From the NCBI GenBank assembly GCA_012271125.1, contig JAAXHB010000099.1, forward strand, positions 627-10,232: a DNA stretch of 9,606 nucleotides, given 5' to 3'. The stretch is from Actinomycetota bacterium (GTDB taxonomy: Bacteria; Actinomycetota; Acidimicrobiia; Acidimicrobiales; Aldehydirespiratoraceae). Shown here one piece after another: positions 1 through 6,336 of this stretch. The notes under the pieces are model-generated. The model had not been told where the DNA came from, did no database searches, and saw only the letters and a program-made list of their open reading frames with translations. The translations under genes were made by a program, and so were the position numbers. Every line of letters begins with the position of its first letter. The stretch's first letter is position 1.

Positions 1-1276
1 CGCTCGTGCGGCGCATGGCGTCAAGAATGTCCACGCCTGTGGCTGCCTCGATTTGTTCTGACATAGCCACCAACGACGCCGGCAGCTGACTCATCAGCGC
101 CGGAATCCCCGAACCGGTGCTCGCACCTGAGCCGCCGCCTCGACCGGCACCGGTGTCCACCACTGCCAAGCGGTCAATGTTGACACCCTGAACTGTGGAA
201 ACAATCTTGTCAATCAAGTCCGGCAACATCGTCAACAGCAGCACGTCATGACCGTCGTTGCCGGCAGCCTGATACTGCTCGGTGATGCGTTGAAACACCT
301 CGACCTGCGCCTTGCCGTCCTCAATGATCGACGCTGCCTGAGCCTGAGCCTGCAGCTGCTCAGCCTCGAGATGTGCACGGGCCGGCACCACCACGTCAGC
401 TTCGATGCGGCGGCGCTCTAGCTCGATGCGTTGTTTCTCTAGCTCCTGGCTGGCAACGGCCTTAGCTGTCTCACCGGCGACTAGTGCTTCCTCCTCACGA
501 GCCCGTGACACCGCCTCAAGCTCGGCAGTACGCACCCGCAGGGCGTTTTCCTGCTCGACGATGGCCTTGTCGGCCTCGATTTTGGCGATTTCGGCAGCTT
601 GTCGGGCTGCGGCCTCGGCTTGAGCGGCTTCTGAAGCTCGATTCGCTTCGGCGACCTTGGCGTCGCGCACGACCTCAGCTGTGAGGCGTCGTCCGACTGA
701 TTCGAGGTAGCTGACGTCATCGGTGACGTTTTGAATTTTCAACACGTCAAGGTCAAGTCCGAGAGTCTTAATGTCGTCGTCGGCTTCGTCGATGAGTTGC
801 TGGCTGAACTTGAGCCGATCCTCGTTGACCTCCTCCGGTGACATGGTCGCCAACACGCCACGCAGGTTCGCCTCAAGGGTTTCCTTGGCAATCTGGCCAA
901 CATGAGCAGTCGGCTGATGCAGGAATCGCTCGGCGGCGTTCTCGAGAAGCCCTTCCTGACTGGAAATCTTGACGTTGGCGATGCCCTGGACGTTGAGCGG
1001 GATCGTGCCACGTGAATAGGCGTTTGTGACCGACACCTCAAGGGGGATCGTGTTGAGATCCATCCACGCCACACGCTCAATGAGCGGAATGCGCAGCGTG
1101 CGTCCACCCTTGAGCAGGCGGAAGCCGACCACTCGCCCGTCCGATAGCTCACGGCGGCGCCCCGAGATGACCGCCACCCGGTTCGGCGGGCAGATGATGA
1201 TGAGTGCCTTGACGATCAAGATGATCAGCACAATCGCTAATGCGATGCCAAAGCCCACTATTGGTACAAAAGCCAT
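1..1276 (-). CDS. Flotillin-like SPFH/band 7 membrane protein (C-terminus cut by window edge)
   Basis: The frame is open from an ATG at 1276 through 425 codons to the left edge with no stop, so the C-terminus lies outside the window. Residues about 5-28 form one hydrophobic membrane anchor, ending in a short cytoplasm-like PPNRVAVISG stretch. Residues about 30-200 fit the SPFH (band 7) domain, and residues about 200-335 are a long Ala/Glu/Arg-rich coiled coil with repeated EA and AE pairs, the flotillin hallmark. Then come a conserved-looking segment (LPDLIDKIV) and a Gly/Ser-rich linker near 376-390. A good ribosome binding site (AGAGGAG, 1283-1289) supports this start. Flotillins oligomerise and scaffold ordered membrane domains. 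The NfeD-like gene lies 100 bp upstream on the same strand, the usual bacterial partner. Family assignment is firm; the specific role here is inferred. Confidence 0.92.
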   Translation of the reverse strand, partial: MAFVPIVGFGIALAIVLIILIVKALIIICPPNRVAVISGRRRELSDGRVVGFRLLKGGRTLRIPLIERVAWMDLNTIPLEVSVTNAYSRGTIPLNVQGIANVKISSQEGLLENAAERFLHQPTAHVGQIAKETLEANLRGVLATMSPEEVNEDRLKFSQQLIDEADDDIKTLGLDLDVLKIQNVTDDVSYLESVGRRLTAEVVRDAKVAEANRASEAAQAEAAARQAAEIAKIEADKAIVEQENALRVRTAELEAVSRAREEEALVAGETAKAVASQELEKQRIELERRRIEADVVVPARAHLEAEQLQAQAQAASIIEDGKAQVEVFQRITEQYQAAGNDGHDVLLLTMLPDLIDKIVSTVQGVNIDRLAVVDTGAGRGGGSGASTGSGIPALMSQLPASLVAMSEQIEAATGVDILDAMRRTS

Positions 1277-1324
1277 GTTTAACTCCTCTAGTCGTCCTTA
1301 AATTGCCCGATATAAGGCTGCCGT

Positions 1325-1366
1325 TATGACGTTGTCAATATGACACTGTCGATATGACGTTGTCGT
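1325..1366. repeat. Three tandem 14-bp units, each with a GAC-N3-GTC core
   Basis: Units are 1325-1338, 1339-1352 and 1353-1366. Units 1 and 3 share TATGACGTTGTC and unit 2 reads TATGACACTGTC. Each contains GAC-N3-GTC, a small inverted repeat, and unit 1 extends to TGAC-N3-GTCA. They fill much of the 100-bp spacer between the nfeD-like stop and the flotillin ribosome binding site. They could be a regulator binding array or simply replication slippage; the sequence alone does not decide. Confidence 0.75.
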
Positions 1367-1376
1367 TACCTGCGCT

Positions 1377-1886
1377 CTACTTGATATCCGGCACCGAGAC
1401 CAGTGCCACGCCTGCTTCGATTCGCACCACACGAACTCGAGCACCCGGCTGGATCATTTCTTCACCGCTTACTAGCTGTGCGGTCATCTGGCTGCGTGAA
1501 CCAGCGACATCTAGAACAATCTTGCCCCGCTGCGTCTCCGATAACTCCAATGCGACAGTTGCCATTGTGCCTTCGAGTTCGCTATTGGTGACTTCGCTTG
1601 ACACTTCGCTGTCGGCAAGCCATGCGAAGGCTGCGCTATTGAGCAAGCTCGCGACCACACCAACGACCAATGCCAGAATCAGCGAGCCGATCAGTCCCGC
1701 TCCGAACCATTGTGAGACTATGCCGGTGGCACCAAAAAATGCCAAAGCAAAAGCGACCGTGCCAATCGAGACCAGCGAGAAGACGCCACCATCGGCATCT
1801 CCCCCATCGCCGTCTCCCCCACCGAATGCGAACCACAACACCAGCGGCGTGCCAACAGTGAATGCAAATATGTAAATGGCGGTCAT
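1377..1886 (-). CDS. NfeD-like membrane protein with C-terminal OB-fold
   Basis: From the ATG at 1886 the product has 169 residues. Hydrophobic segments lie at about 3-21, 37-58 and 64-90, followed by a soluble C-terminal domain (about 104-167) with the alternating beta pattern of the NfeD OB-fold (EGTMATVALEL, GARVRVVRIEAGVALVSV). Between the first two membrane segments is an unusual loop of only Gly, Asp and one Ala (residues 22-34). NfeD/YuaF proteins sit beside flotillins (compare yuaF-floT of Bacillus) and are thought to assist microdomain assembly. The frame is open upstream to a TTG at 1946, but that adds 20 polar residues with no ribosome binding site, so the ATG is preferred. Its own ribosome binding site is weak. 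Flotillin follows on the same strand, presumably co-transcribed. Confidence 0.82.
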   Translation of the reverse strand: MTAIYIFAFTVGTPLVLWFAFGGGDGDGGDADGGVFSLVSIGTVAFALAFFGATGIVSQWFGAGLIGSLILALVVGVVASLLNSAAFAWLADSEVSSEVTNSELEGTMATVALELSETQRGKIVLDVAGSRSQMTAQLVSGEEMIQPGARVRVVRIEAGVALVSVPDIK

Positions 1887-1923
1887 TGCAGCGCCAGCGG
1901 CGATGTCGTCACGATCTGAAGAG

Positions 1924-1954
1924 CCACAATTTTGAGAGCTCCACAATTTCGAGA
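1924..1954. repeat. 14-bp direct repeat between divergent nfeD-like and cyclase genes
   Basis: CCACAATTTTGAGA (1924-1937) recurs as CCACAATTTCGAGA (1941-1954), 17 bp apart with one mismatch. It lies in the 145-bp spacer between two divergently transcribed genes, where promoters and operators for both would be expected. If the alternative TTG start of the nfeD-like gene were used, the left copy would be coding. I see no clear -35/-10 pair in this spacer. Confidence 0.5.
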
Positions 1955-2031
1955 ACCAATGCCACAGCTCAAAGCTAATGTGACCCCAATGCCCTTTAAC
2001 CCTGACGTCTATCTGGCTCCCAATCCGTCAC

Positions 2032-3066
2032 GTGACATTTAGTCCTGCGTTTTTTGAGGTTCGCGACCAGGTTCGCAACTGGGGACGCTGGGGCAACGAC
2101 GACCGCATCGGCACGCTCAACCTCATCATCGACGATGCTGTCGCCCACGCCGCAAGCCTCATTAAGACTGGTCGGCGAGTGTCATGCGCCTTAGATCTTC
2201 GCAACGACGGGCTGCAGTTCGGCCAAGTACAAGGACGCATCAACCCTGAGCTGACAATGACCATGATCAACTCTCCTTTTGGTGACGACAAAAACAGTCA
2301 CGACAAAAACAGTCACGACAAAAACAGTCACGACAAAAACAGCGACGACAAAATCAGCGACGACGAAAATGATGACGCCCGCAGTCTGATACCGCATTTT
2401 TCCGATGACATCGTGACGATGGCTCTTCAAACTGCCACCCACTGGGACGGACTCTCTCACGTCTCCTATGACAACACGCTCTACAACGGCGTGCCTGCTA
2501 GCTCTATTAATTCGGTTGGTGCCAGCGTCTTAGGCATCGAAAATATTCGCCACCTAACCGGACGAGGCGTGTTGCTGGACCTGTGCACTTCAAAGGGCGT
2601 GACACAACTACCAAGCGATTACGAGATCACCCCCAAAGACCTTGACGAAGCCGCCCAGCGGTGCGGTGTGACTATGCGCACCGGTGACATTGTCTTGTTG
2701 CGCACCGGACGAATGCAGCTCTTAGATGCCGGCGCAGAGGAGTATTTGCTTGGACCCAACAAGGATGCCACCTGTCCCGGTCCCGGCTTAGATGCGGTGT
2801 GCTGGTTCCACCGTCATGATGTTGCCGCCGTAGCTACCGACACTTACATATTTGAGGCGTTCCCAGGCACAAATCCCGACGACACTCTCGCCGTGCACTG
2901 CCTTCATCTTGTGGATATGGGTCTTACTCAGGGTCAGAACTGGAACTTGGAGACTTTGGCAGCCGTCTGTGCTGAAGAGAACCGCTATGAGTTCTTTCTA
3001 GAGGCCAACCCTGAACCTTTTGTCGGTGGATGTGGTTCGCCGGTCAACCCCGTCGCCGTCTTCTAG
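2032..3066 (+). CDS. Cyclase-family (PF04199-type) metal-dependent hydrolase
   Basis: The product has 344 residues from a GTG at 2032, the first possible start after an in-frame TGA at 1981. No Shine-Dalgarno is visible, so it may be leaderless. The family includes kynurenine formamidase and isatin hydrolase, which hydrolyse amide bonds of cyclic or formylated substrates with a bound metal. Visible family features are the N-terminal NWGRWGNDDRIGTLNL, the metal motif H137-W-D139-x3-H143 (THWDGLSH), the YNG and GRGVLLD blocks, GDIVLLRTG, the AVATDT segment, His289/His292 and the C-terminal GSPVNPVAVF. Residues 86-115 are an extra charged pentapeptide repeat placed just before the SDDIVTM block. 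Ribokinase follows 41 bp downstream, then nucleoside hydrolase. The substrate is unknown; a role in opening a base-derived ring is possible but is only inferred from its neighbours. Confidence 0.88.
   Translation: MTFSPAFFEVRDQVRNWGRWGNDDRIGTLNLIIDDAVAHAASLIKTGRRVSCALDLRNDGLQFGQVQGRINPELTMTMINSPFGDDKNSHDKNSHDKNSHDKNSDDKISDDENDDARSLIPHFSDDIVTMALQTATHWDGLSHVSYDNTLYNGVPASSINSVGASVLGIENIRHLTGRGVLLDLCTSKGVTQLPSDYEITPKDLDEAAQRCGVTMRTGDIVLLRTGRMQLLDAGAEEYLLGPNKDATCPGPGLDAVCWFHRHDVAAVATDTYIFEAFPGTNPDDTLAVHCLHLVDMGLTQGQNWNLETLAAVCAEENRYEFFLEANPEPFVGGCGSPVNPVAVF
2287..2376 (+). repeat. In-frame 15-bp tandem repeat (six pentapeptide units) inside the cyclase gene
   Basis: Six consecutive 15-bp units encode DKNSH, DKNSH, DKNSH, DKNSD, DKISD and DENDD (residues 86-115). 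The first three are identical in DNA (GACAAAAACAGTCAC) and the later ones diverge stepwise, as expected for an array growing by slippage at one end. The unit length is a multiple of three, so copy number can change without breaking the frame. It sits in a region where family members vary in length. Confidence 0.95.
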
Positions 3067-3107
3067 CAATACCTGCTGACACCCGCGAACGGTCTGACCC
3101 TTCCGAA

Positions 3108-4046
3108 ATGCCCGCAGCCGCTGAAATCGTCCCAGAAATTGTCGTGGTTGGCAGCTCCAACCTTGACCTTGTTGTCGAGGTTGACTCCATCCCCGTAGTT
3201 GGCGAGACAGTGATCGGCGGTGATCTGCGACGTATCTCAGGCGGCAAGGGTGCCAACCAAGCTGTAGCTGCGGCTCGGCTGGGCAGACGTGTAGCCATGA
3301 TTGGTCGAGTTGGCGACGACGATGCCGGCACCTTTCTGCGCAAATCACTAAATGACAACGACGTCGACACCCAAGGCATCCTTGAAACCCCAAACACACC
3401 TAGTGGAACCGCAATGATCGCCGTTGCTTCAGATGGCGACAACGCCATAGTTGTCAGCCCAGGTGCCAACGCCCGCCTAACTCCCGGTGACATAACCGCA
3501 CACGTCGACCTTCTAGCAAACGTCAAAGTTGTTTTGTTGCAACTTGAAATCCCTGTCGAAGCAGTAACCGCGGCTGCCCAAGCTGCGAGAAGCGGTGATG
3601 GCATTGTCATCTTGAACCCAGCTCCTGCGCCTAGCCAGCCACTTCCAGATGAGCTAATGGAAGTCGTCGATGTGCTCGTCCCAAACCAAACCGAACTTGC
3701 GCTGCTAACCAGAAATACCGAGCCCGTCACCGACACCGATCAGGCGACTGAACTTGCCCGACAGCTGCCAGCCCAACAGATCGTTGTGACTCTTGGCGCC
3801 CAAGGTGCACTGGTGGTAACTTCCGATGATTCGACTCTGGTGCCTGCGCCCGCTGTCGAGGCTGTTGACACCACTGCCGCCGGTGACGCCTTCTGCGGCG
3901 CACTCGCCGATGCCCTCGCCGACGGAGCTGACCTCGTTGCTGCAACTCGATGGGCTGTTCGAGTTGGCGCTGCCACCACCCTGCGTGCCGGTGCCCAACC
4001 ATCACTACCCAACAGATCTGAACTCGACCAACTCTTAGGCTCTTGA
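3108..4046 (+). CDS. rbsK: Ribokinase (PfkB family)
   Basis: Phosphorylates D-ribose to ribose 5-phosphate with ATP in the cytoplasm. The product has 312 residues from the ATG at 3108, normal for ribokinases. Motifs in order are GSSNLDL (15-21), the sugar-binding GGKGANQ (45-51), NPAPAP (170-175), VPNQTE (191-196), the TLGAQG turn (228-233) and the PfkB signature DTTAAGD (254-260) with catalytic base Asp260. An upstream in-frame ATG at 3030 would overlap the end of the cyclase gene and add non-family sequence, so it is rejected. No Shine-Dalgarno is evident at 3108. The stop is followed after one base by the start of the nucleoside hydrolase, implying translational coupling, and the ribose released by that enzyme is the natural substrate. 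Family firm; ribose rather than another sugar is likely from motifs and context. Confidence 0.9.
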   Translation: MPAAAEIVPEIVVVGSSNLDLVVEVDSIPVVGETVIGGDLRRISGGKGANQAVAAARLGRRVAMIGRVGDDDAGTFLRKSLNDNDVDTQGILETPNTPSGTAMIAVASDGDNAIVVSPGANARLTPGDITAHVDLLANVKVVLLQLEIPVEAVTAAAQAARSGDGIVILNPAPAPSQPLPDELMEVVDVLVPNQTELALLTRNTEPVTDTDQATELARQLPAQQIVVTLGAQGALVVTSDDSTLVPAPAVEAVDTTAAGDAFCGALADALADGADLVAATRWAVRVGAATTLRAGAQPSLPNRSELDQLLGS

Positions 4047-4047
4047 C

Positions 4048-4992
4048 GTGGCAAACACACGTCCCAAGATCATCCTCGATTGCGACCCAGGTCTCGATGA
4101 CGCCATCGCCATCCTTACCGCCGCCCACTACTGCGACCTTGTCGGAATCACCACCGTCAACGGCAATGTCGGGATTGACCACACCACCAACAACGCACTA
4201 CTAACGACTCAAATCGCGGGGCTTGACGTGCCGGTTCATAGAGGTGCTGCCCGTCCTCTAATAGCCCCAACAATGGACGCCGCTCGAATCCATGGCGAAA
4301 CCGGACTAGGAGACGTCAAAACACCCGATCTCACTAGGTCGATTGCATCCAATAACGCAGTCGATTTCCTGTGTGAGTCAGCTCGTTCTATCCAAGACCT
4401 TCATCTGATTGCGGTCGGGCCGCTTACCAATGTTGCTCTGGCGCTGCGTCAAGACCCTGACTTCGCCAACAATCTGGCAAGCATCACAATCATGGGCGGC
4501 GCTGCCCGAGGGGGCAATGTCACCGCTGTGGCTGAGTTCAACGTTTGGGCTGACCCCGAAGCTGCAGCAATCATCTTCACCGAGGCTGCGCCTATCACAA
4601 TGGTCGGACTAGATGTCACCCATCAGGTTCTCTTCGGGATTGAAGAAGCCGAACACCTCGCCAAAGTGGGCACCGAAGTAGCGATATTTGCCTCTCAGCT
4701 TTTGGAGTTCACCTATCACCGCTGCCGCGAGTTCGGCATGACAGGTGCGCCAATCCATGACGCCACAGCAATCATCTGTGTCACACATCCGCACTTGTAC
4801 GAACGTTCACGACACCCTGTGTCAGTGGAACTTCAGGGTGAGCACACTCGTGGAATGACCGTCACCGACATGCGCCCGTTCTTGGAGTCACTTGAATTCA
4901 GCGACGATCTACCCGCAGCTCATGACGTTGTCTGGACAGCTGACGCCGACACTGTTAAGGAACACATCATCACCGCTGTCGCTGCTCTCTAA
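4048..4992 (+). CDS. Inosine-uridine preferring nucleoside hydrolase (IUNH family)
   Basis: Hydrolyses the N-glycosidic bond of ribonucleosides to give base and ribose. The product has 314 residues, typical for the family, from a GTG one base after the ribokinase stop. The Ca-binding N-terminal motif is complete (DCDPGLDD, 11-18, with Asp11, Asp13, Asp17 and Asp18). TTVNGN (35-40), GPLTN (124-128), IMGGA (148-152), AEFN plus DPEAA (162-173) and the catalytic HDA (His237-Asp238) all match the family. It ends the plus-strand operon, and its stop lies 28 bp from the convergent stop of the next gene, with no clear hairpin between. Substrate range (purine, pyrimidine or both) cannot be read from the sequence. 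Confidence 0.93.
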   Translation: MANTRPKIILDCDPGLDDAIAILTAAHYCDLVGITTVNGNVGIDHTTNNALLTTQIAGLDVPVHRGAARPLIAPTMDAARIHGETGLGDVKTPDLTRSIASNNAVDFLCESARSIQDLHLIAVGPLTNVALALRQDPDFANNLASITIMGGAARGGNVTAVAEFNVWADPEAAAIIFTEAAPITMVGLDVTHQVLFGIEEAEHLAKVGTEVAIFASQLLEFTYHRCREFGMTGAPIHDATAIICVTHPHLYERSRHPVSVELQGEHTRGMTVTDMRPFLESLEFSDDLPAAHDVVWTADADTVKEHIITAVAAL

Positions 4993-5019
4993 ACACTGGC
5001 ACGGCAGGATGCGCAACGA

Positions 5020-5490
5020 CTAGGGCGTGTGAACCTGAGCCACCCAGTGGTCGTCAATTTCGATAGGACACAGTGCCTTCCCAGCCGTCAGCACCCAGGT
5101 CACAAGCTCGGCGCTGCTAACACCATCTCCTACTTCCAAAACAATGCCGGTCTTGGCATGATCTTGAACCTTGCGACTCTCTGCCGGCAACAAAATACCC
5201 GCGCCCTTGAGCCGATCCAACGCTTTTGGGCCCGTCCCATGTTCCAAGCCCAGCATCGCTGGCCGTTTCTTTGACGGCGTCCATGTTCCCATCGGAATAG
5301 CCGGACCTCGCCCGGAAAACCATTGCCCAAGCGAACTAGGCCTCGGCAACCCTGCTATCTGCTCTTCGGTCAAACCGGGCCCAATATTGACCCAACCCTT
5401 ACCCTTCGACTTGAGCTCGTCCATCGCCTCAGCCACCGTCGACACATCACCAGCGCGAAACTCAATCTCTCTAACAGCAACCCCCACCAC
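5020..5490 (-). CDS. Conserved-looking hypothetical protein, function unknown
   Basis: I cannot assign a family. The product has 156 residues and looks soluble and globular, with no signal peptide or membrane segment. It opens with VREIEFRAGDVSTVAEAMDE, then a GW-V-NIGPG turn (32-39), a Gly/Pro-rich centre (LGQWFSGRGPAIPMGTW, 54-70), an LGLEHGTGPKAL block (80-91) and a C-terminal half with DHAKTG (110-115) and CPIEIDDHW (141-149). Several His, Cys and Trp residues (His84, His111, Cys141, His148, Trp149, His154) could be functional. The GTG at 5490 has no Shine-Dalgarno, so the exact start is uncertain. It lies 22 bp after vapC on the same strand and may be co-transcribed with it. The codon pattern looks like a real gene and ordinary rather than AT-rich. 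Confidence 0.7.
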   Translation of the reverse strand: MVGVAVREIEFRAGDVSTVAEAMDELKSKGKGWVNIGPGLTEEQIAGLPRPSSLGQWFSGRGPAIPMGTWTPSKKRPAMLGLEHGTGPKALDRLKGAGILLPAESRKVQDHAKTGIVLEVGDGVSSAELVTWVLTAGKALCPIEIDDHWVAQVHTP

Positions 5491-5512
5491 AAATACCGAC
5501 TATCAATGACCC

Positions 5513-5920
5513 CTAAGCAGCCTCAACATCAACAACATCTAACCCCATCTGTCTCGCCGCCGACGCCTGACGCTTATCAAACGTCAAAAACCTCAAACCA
5601 GTTCCAAACCCTCTTGCAGCTGCAACGTGTACAGCATCTAGGGATCGACACAAAGTCTCCTCGGCCACTACAGCTGCATCTTCACATATCCGTGAATCAA
5701 GATTCATGACAATCAGACCATCGAAGTCATTCTTTGCTCTTTCCTTAAGCTCGTTCAATTGCTCGCCTTGAAACCCCAACGCAAGATTGCGACGAACTTC
5801 AATCTCGGTCAACCTCGAAGTAACAACTACCGGATCGTCATTCATGTATTTGAGCGCTATTTCTGAGTTGGGCTCATCCTTATAACGCTTCATCATCGCG
5901 CTTGAATCAACATACAGCAT
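5513..5920 (-). CDS. vapC: VapC-type PIN-domain ribonuclease toxin
   Basis: The product has 135 residues, the usual size. The acidic residues of the PIN active site are present: Asp5 (YVDSSA), Glu39 or Glu41 (TEIE), Asp95 (SLDAVHVAAA) and Asp115 (LTFDKR). These coordinate Mg for RNA cleavage; known VapC targets are mostly tRNA or rRNA, but the target here cannot be predicted. The ATG at 5920 follows the antitoxin stop with no gap (TAA then ATG), so translation is probably coupled. Base composition is low in GC, about 38-40% in two sampled 60-base stretches (5701-5760, 5881-5940), against about 60% at 6541-6600. This fits a mobile toxin-antitoxin module. Confidence 0.9.
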   Translation of the reverse strand: MLYVDSSAMMKRYKDEPNSEIALKYMNDDPVVVTSRLTEIEVRRNLALGFQGEQLNELKERAKNDFDGLIVMNLDSRICEDAAVVAEETLCRSLDAVHVAAARGFGTGLRFLTFDKRQASAARQMGLDVVDVEAA

Positions 5921-6205
5921 TTAGAAACGATCCTCACGATCCTCATCAAGCATTTCTTGAATAGTGGGTGTGCCAGGGGATGCTTGTACTGGATACGCCG
6001 GGCCTAGTCCTCCACTTCTTCTGGGCGGTGTTATCCAACCTTCCTTTACCCCTTGCTCGATAATCGTCAGATCTGACAGCCGTTGCATTTCGACGACCGG
6101 TTTCCCTCGCACTGTGATCACAATGTGGGTGCCATCAGCCGCCTTTGAAATGTATTCAGACAGATTGGCCTTGAGCTCTTTTACTCCTACGTTCATAGTG
6201 GTCAC
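5921..6205 (-). CDS. vapB: VapB/Phd-YefM-type antitoxin
   Basis: The product has 94 residues from a GTG at 6205. The N-terminal half is a typical Phd/YefM DNA-binding domain (MNVGVKELKANLSEYI, then GTHIVITVRGKPVVEM). The C-terminal half is Pro/Gly-rich and ends in an acidic tail (EMLDEDREDRF), suited to wrapping the toxin. I choose the GTG because AGGAGG at 6212-6217 is six bases from it, an ideal distance. The ATG at 6196 (three residues later, where the family homology begins) is 15 bases away. The GTG lies inside a GTGGTCAC box that recurs twice upstream, suggesting autorepression. It is followed directly by vapC. Confidence 0.9.
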   Translation of the reverse strand: MTTMNVGVKELKANLSEYISKAADGTHIVITVRGKPVVEMQRLSDLTIIEQGVKEGWITPPRRSGGLGPAYPVQASPGTPTIQEMLDEDREDRF

Positions 6206-6301
6206 TATACACCTCCTAAAAGTGCCTATCAAGTTCCAAAACACTAAGGCTTAGAAGCTGTTTTAGGATTTCGTGGTCACAATATAATTCTAAGTGACCA
6301 C
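6196..6301 (-). promoter_or_regulatory. Candidate VapB operator: three GTGGTCAC boxes
   Basis: GTGGTCAC occurs at 6198-6205 and 6273-6280, and inverted (GTGACCAC) at 6294-6301. The upstream pair forms a perfect 8-bp inverted repeat with a 13-bp AT-rich spacer, centres 21 bp apart or two helical turns. The third copy, extended to TAGTG-GT-CACTA (6196-6207), covers the vapB start codon. On the minus strand the AT-rich spacer contains TATATT, a possible -10 element; no good -35 is visible. Phd-type antitoxins repress their own promoter, so this is the expected operator position. Binding is inferred. Confidence 0.65.
6212..6217 (-). promoter_or_regulatory. Ribosome binding site deciding the vapB start
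   Basis: A perfect AGGAGG on the minus strand sits six bases before the GTG at 6205, and this places the antitoxin start there rather than at the ATG at 6196. It is the strongest Shine-Dalgarno seen in the window. Confidence 0.8.
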
Positions 6302-6336
6302 TCAGGAAAGGTAGCTAAACGCGGTCGGCGTTATCC

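Noticed and set aside
1887..1946. TTG start that would lengthen the NfeD-like protein by 20 residues.
   Set aside because: The added segment is polar and lies before the first membrane helix, with no ribosome binding site; the ATG at 1886 starts directly at the helix.
2284..2376. The tandem repeat considered as a CRISPR-like or satellite array.
   Set aside because: There are no spacers, the 15-bp unit is in frame, and it is flanked on both sides by conserved cyclase sequence.
3030..3107. Upstream ATG that would lengthen ribokinase by 26 residues.
   Set aside because: It overlaps the end of the cyclase gene and adds an Arg-rich segment not found in ribokinases; the ATG at 3108 gives the normal length.
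3044..3736. Long open frame (230 codons) on the minus strand opposite ribokinase, rich in Ser and Thr.
   Set aside because: Antisense shadow of a clear ribokinase gene with all family motifs on the other strand; no recognisable domain.
6113..6122. Perfect palindrome TGTGATCACA, resembling a half-conserved CRP-type site.
   Set aside because: It lies within the vapB coding sequence and encodes part of the conserved HIVITVRG stretch, so coding explains it.
6238..6264. Imperfect inverted repeat AAAACA-CTAAG-G-CTTAG-AAGC-TGTTTT between map and vapB, considered as a terminator for map.
   Set aside because: The inner stem would leave a one-base loop, the arms are AT-rich with a four-base bulge, and no T-run follows beyond the arm itself. 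A stable RNA hairpin is unlikely.
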